Assembly: GCA_003695085.1 (NCBI GenBank)
Contig: RFIV01000313.1
Coordinates: forward strand, 1-6,341
Length of the DNA: 6,341 nt
Source of the DNA: Gammaproteobacteria bacterium
Lineage (GTDB): Bacteria; Pseudomonadota; Gammaproteobacteria; Pseudomonadales; Oleiphilaceae
Direction of reading: 5' to 3'
Shown: positions 5,476 to 6,341 of the stretch, in pieces
How positions within the stretch are numbered: the stretch's first letter is position 1
How the letters are laid out: each line of letters starts with the position of its first letter
The notes under the pieces: model-generated
What the model was told of the DNA's origin: nothing
What the model saw: only the letters and a program-made list of their open reading frames with translations
The model's database searches: none
Program-made: the position numbers and the translations under genes

Positions 5476-6341
5476 GATGAAGATTTCCCTGAGGTCGTGG
5501 ACGACGAATCGATCAGGCTGTCCATGTCTTCGGCATTCAGCTGAAGGGCGTCGTGGGTGTCACTGTAGCCTTCGGAGGTCACATGATGCAAGGTGCGCAC
5601 CGCAAACAGCAGCCGGCGGCACAGCGCCTGAACGTAATGGTTGTCATGGGTCAGGGCCGCGATCCACTCCCGTGGTACCCGGCCCGCCGCAATGGCTTCG
5701 TCCAGCTGGCCGGAGCGAAACAGGTCGGCTTCCTCCAGCCGCACCATCAGGCGATCACATTCCAGCTCGAAGGCTTCATCATCGTGCAGGGCGGAGAGGC
5801 GCTGCAAGGTCTCGACACTCGTCTGAATCAGGGAGGCAAAACCCGCGTAGAACTGGCGTACGGCCGGCGCGCCGTGGTGCAGCCCCTCCCAGTAGTGCTT
5901 GAGCAGGTGCTTGGTGTTCTTGCAGGCCTCGATCAGCTCCTTGGCCGCCTCCCGCAAGCGTGCCAGGGCCTCGGCCTGCTCCGGTGACAGGTTCAGTTCC
6001 GTGCGTATCCGGGGCAGTTGTGTCAGCAGATCATTGTAGACTTCGCGCACATTCAGGGAGTAGGCGGTTTCAAAGGCATCCGGTGTCAGCCGCTGCGCCT
6101 CGGGCAGGTCAGGCTGGAGGGTCTTGCCGACAAGCTGAAAGGTCTGGTCTCTCAGAAAGCGGGTTTCATTCAGTGCGGCCTGCAGCGCTGCATCCGGATA
6201 GCGCAACGTAATGTCCGTCAGGTAACGGGCGCGTGTGGGTGTGGTGCGGCGCTCTCTGGCTTCGGAGCGCGGTTCCACGGTGGCCCGCTGGTCGCGTTCA
6301 CGCAGCAGTCGAGTCAAGGTGCGCTCCATCCAGGGACGCAC
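5472..6341 (-). CDS. Putative Na/Pi cotransporter, C-terminal cytosolic PhoU-like domain (5' end outside window)
   Basis: The frame is open to the right edge. The first visible codon (GTG at 6341) cannot be shown to be a start, so the gene is treated as N-terminally truncated. The visible 289 residues are almost wholly helical and hydrophilic. They begin with a basic stretch RPWMERTLTRLLRERDQ, then a linker ending TRARYL at about 36-41, then long helices (YPDAALQAALNETRFLRD, EALARLREAAKELIEACK, NTKHLLKHYW, ECDRLMVRLEEADLF). They end in a Ser-rich tail (SSSTTSGKSSS). Basic linker, RYL, paired helices with RFLRD and CKNTKHL is the pattern I associate with the region after the membrane part of PF02690-type Na/phosphate cotransporters, which often carry a PhoU-like domain. 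The membrane half, which would prove it, is outside the window. A free-standing PhoU-like or other helical protein is the alternative. It overlaps the next gene by four bases. Confidence 0.6.
   Translation of the reverse strand: MRPWMERTLTRLLRERDQRATVEPRSEARERRTTPTRARYLTDITLRYPDAALQAALNETRFLRDQTFQLVGKTLQPDLPEAQRLTPDAFETAYSLNVREVYNDLLTQLPRIRTELNLSPEQAEALARLREAAKELIEACKNTKHLLKHYWEGLHHGAPAVRQFYAGFASLIQTSVETLQRLSALHDDEAFELECDRLMVRLEEADLFRSGQLDEAIAAGRVPREWIAALTHDNHYVQALCRRLLFAVRTLHHVTSEGYSDTHDALQLNAEDMDSLIDSSSTTSGKSSS
5484..5490 (-). promoter_or_regulatory. Ribosome binding site of the small basic-protein gene
   Basis: AGGGAAA on the minus strand, eight bases from the ATG at 5473-5475 and lying within the last codons of the upstream gene. 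It supports the 90-residue start and coupling through the ATGA overlap. Confidence 0.6.

Noticed and set aside
5553..5987. Plus-strand frames opposite the putative phosphate-transport gene
   Set aside because: The minus-strand frame has consistent helical, coding-like composition over 289 residues and is joined by an ATGA overlap to the next gene. The plus frames look like antisense shadows.
1..6341. Mobile elements, CRISPR arrays, tRNA or other RNA genes, phage or defence genes
   Set aside because: I saw no terminal inverted repeats with target duplications, regularly spaced repeats, cloverleaf candidates or recognisable transposase, integrase or defence domains. Apart from the 153-base divergent region, almost all bases are explained by protein-coding genes.

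Overview
The window reads as chromosomal DNA from a Gram-negative proteobacterium of moderately high GC, most likely a gammaproteobacterium. It has a signal-peptide-bearing beta-barrel candidate, dense packing with overlapping stop codons, and ordinary sigma70-type promoter elements. A marine hydrocarbon-degrader relative (Alcanivorax-like) is my best guess, from general gene style only. There are no tRNA or rRNA genes, insertion sequences, CRISPR arrays or phage genes. The bulk is ordinary coding sequence. The least explained parts are the left-hand gene pair and a terminator-shaped hairpin between them.

Left region (1-3259, + strand). A large gene of unknown function enters from the left edge and ends at 2135. 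Its reading frame is broken: bases 17-290 encode an acidic, helical stretch in one frame, and the same protein appears to continue in the next frame from about base 288 to 2135. The simplest explanation is one extra C in the CCCC run at 288-291. A second lesion may lie at 1-16. Eight bases after its stop begins a 371-residue, tryptophan-rich protein with a signal peptide that looks like an outer-membrane beta-barrel. Its signal-peptide codons contain a near-perfect intrinsic-terminator hairpin followed by six T.

Middle region (3256-5209). On the minus strand a MarR-family regulator is followed after 34 bases by a hotdog-fold (DUF4442-like) protein, probably one operon. The marR promoter region holds two similar imperfect palindromes 21 bp apart. 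One covers the -10 hexamer and the other lies just downstream of the predicted start site, which fits autorepression. Divergent from marR is a LysR-family regulator with a CrgA-like ligand-binding domain. The 153-base intergenic region (4151-4303) therefore carries control elements for both.

Right region (5203-6341, minus strand). A gene cut off by the right edge encodes a long helical cytosolic domain resembling the C-terminal PhoU-like part of Na/Pi cotransporters. It overlaps by ATGA a small, very basic coiled-coil protein, implying translational coupling. That small gene converges on the LysR gene with a 7-bp overlap. The beta-barrel gene and the hotdog gene also converge, sharing a CTAG in both stop codons. 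No intergenic terminator is visible at either convergent junction.
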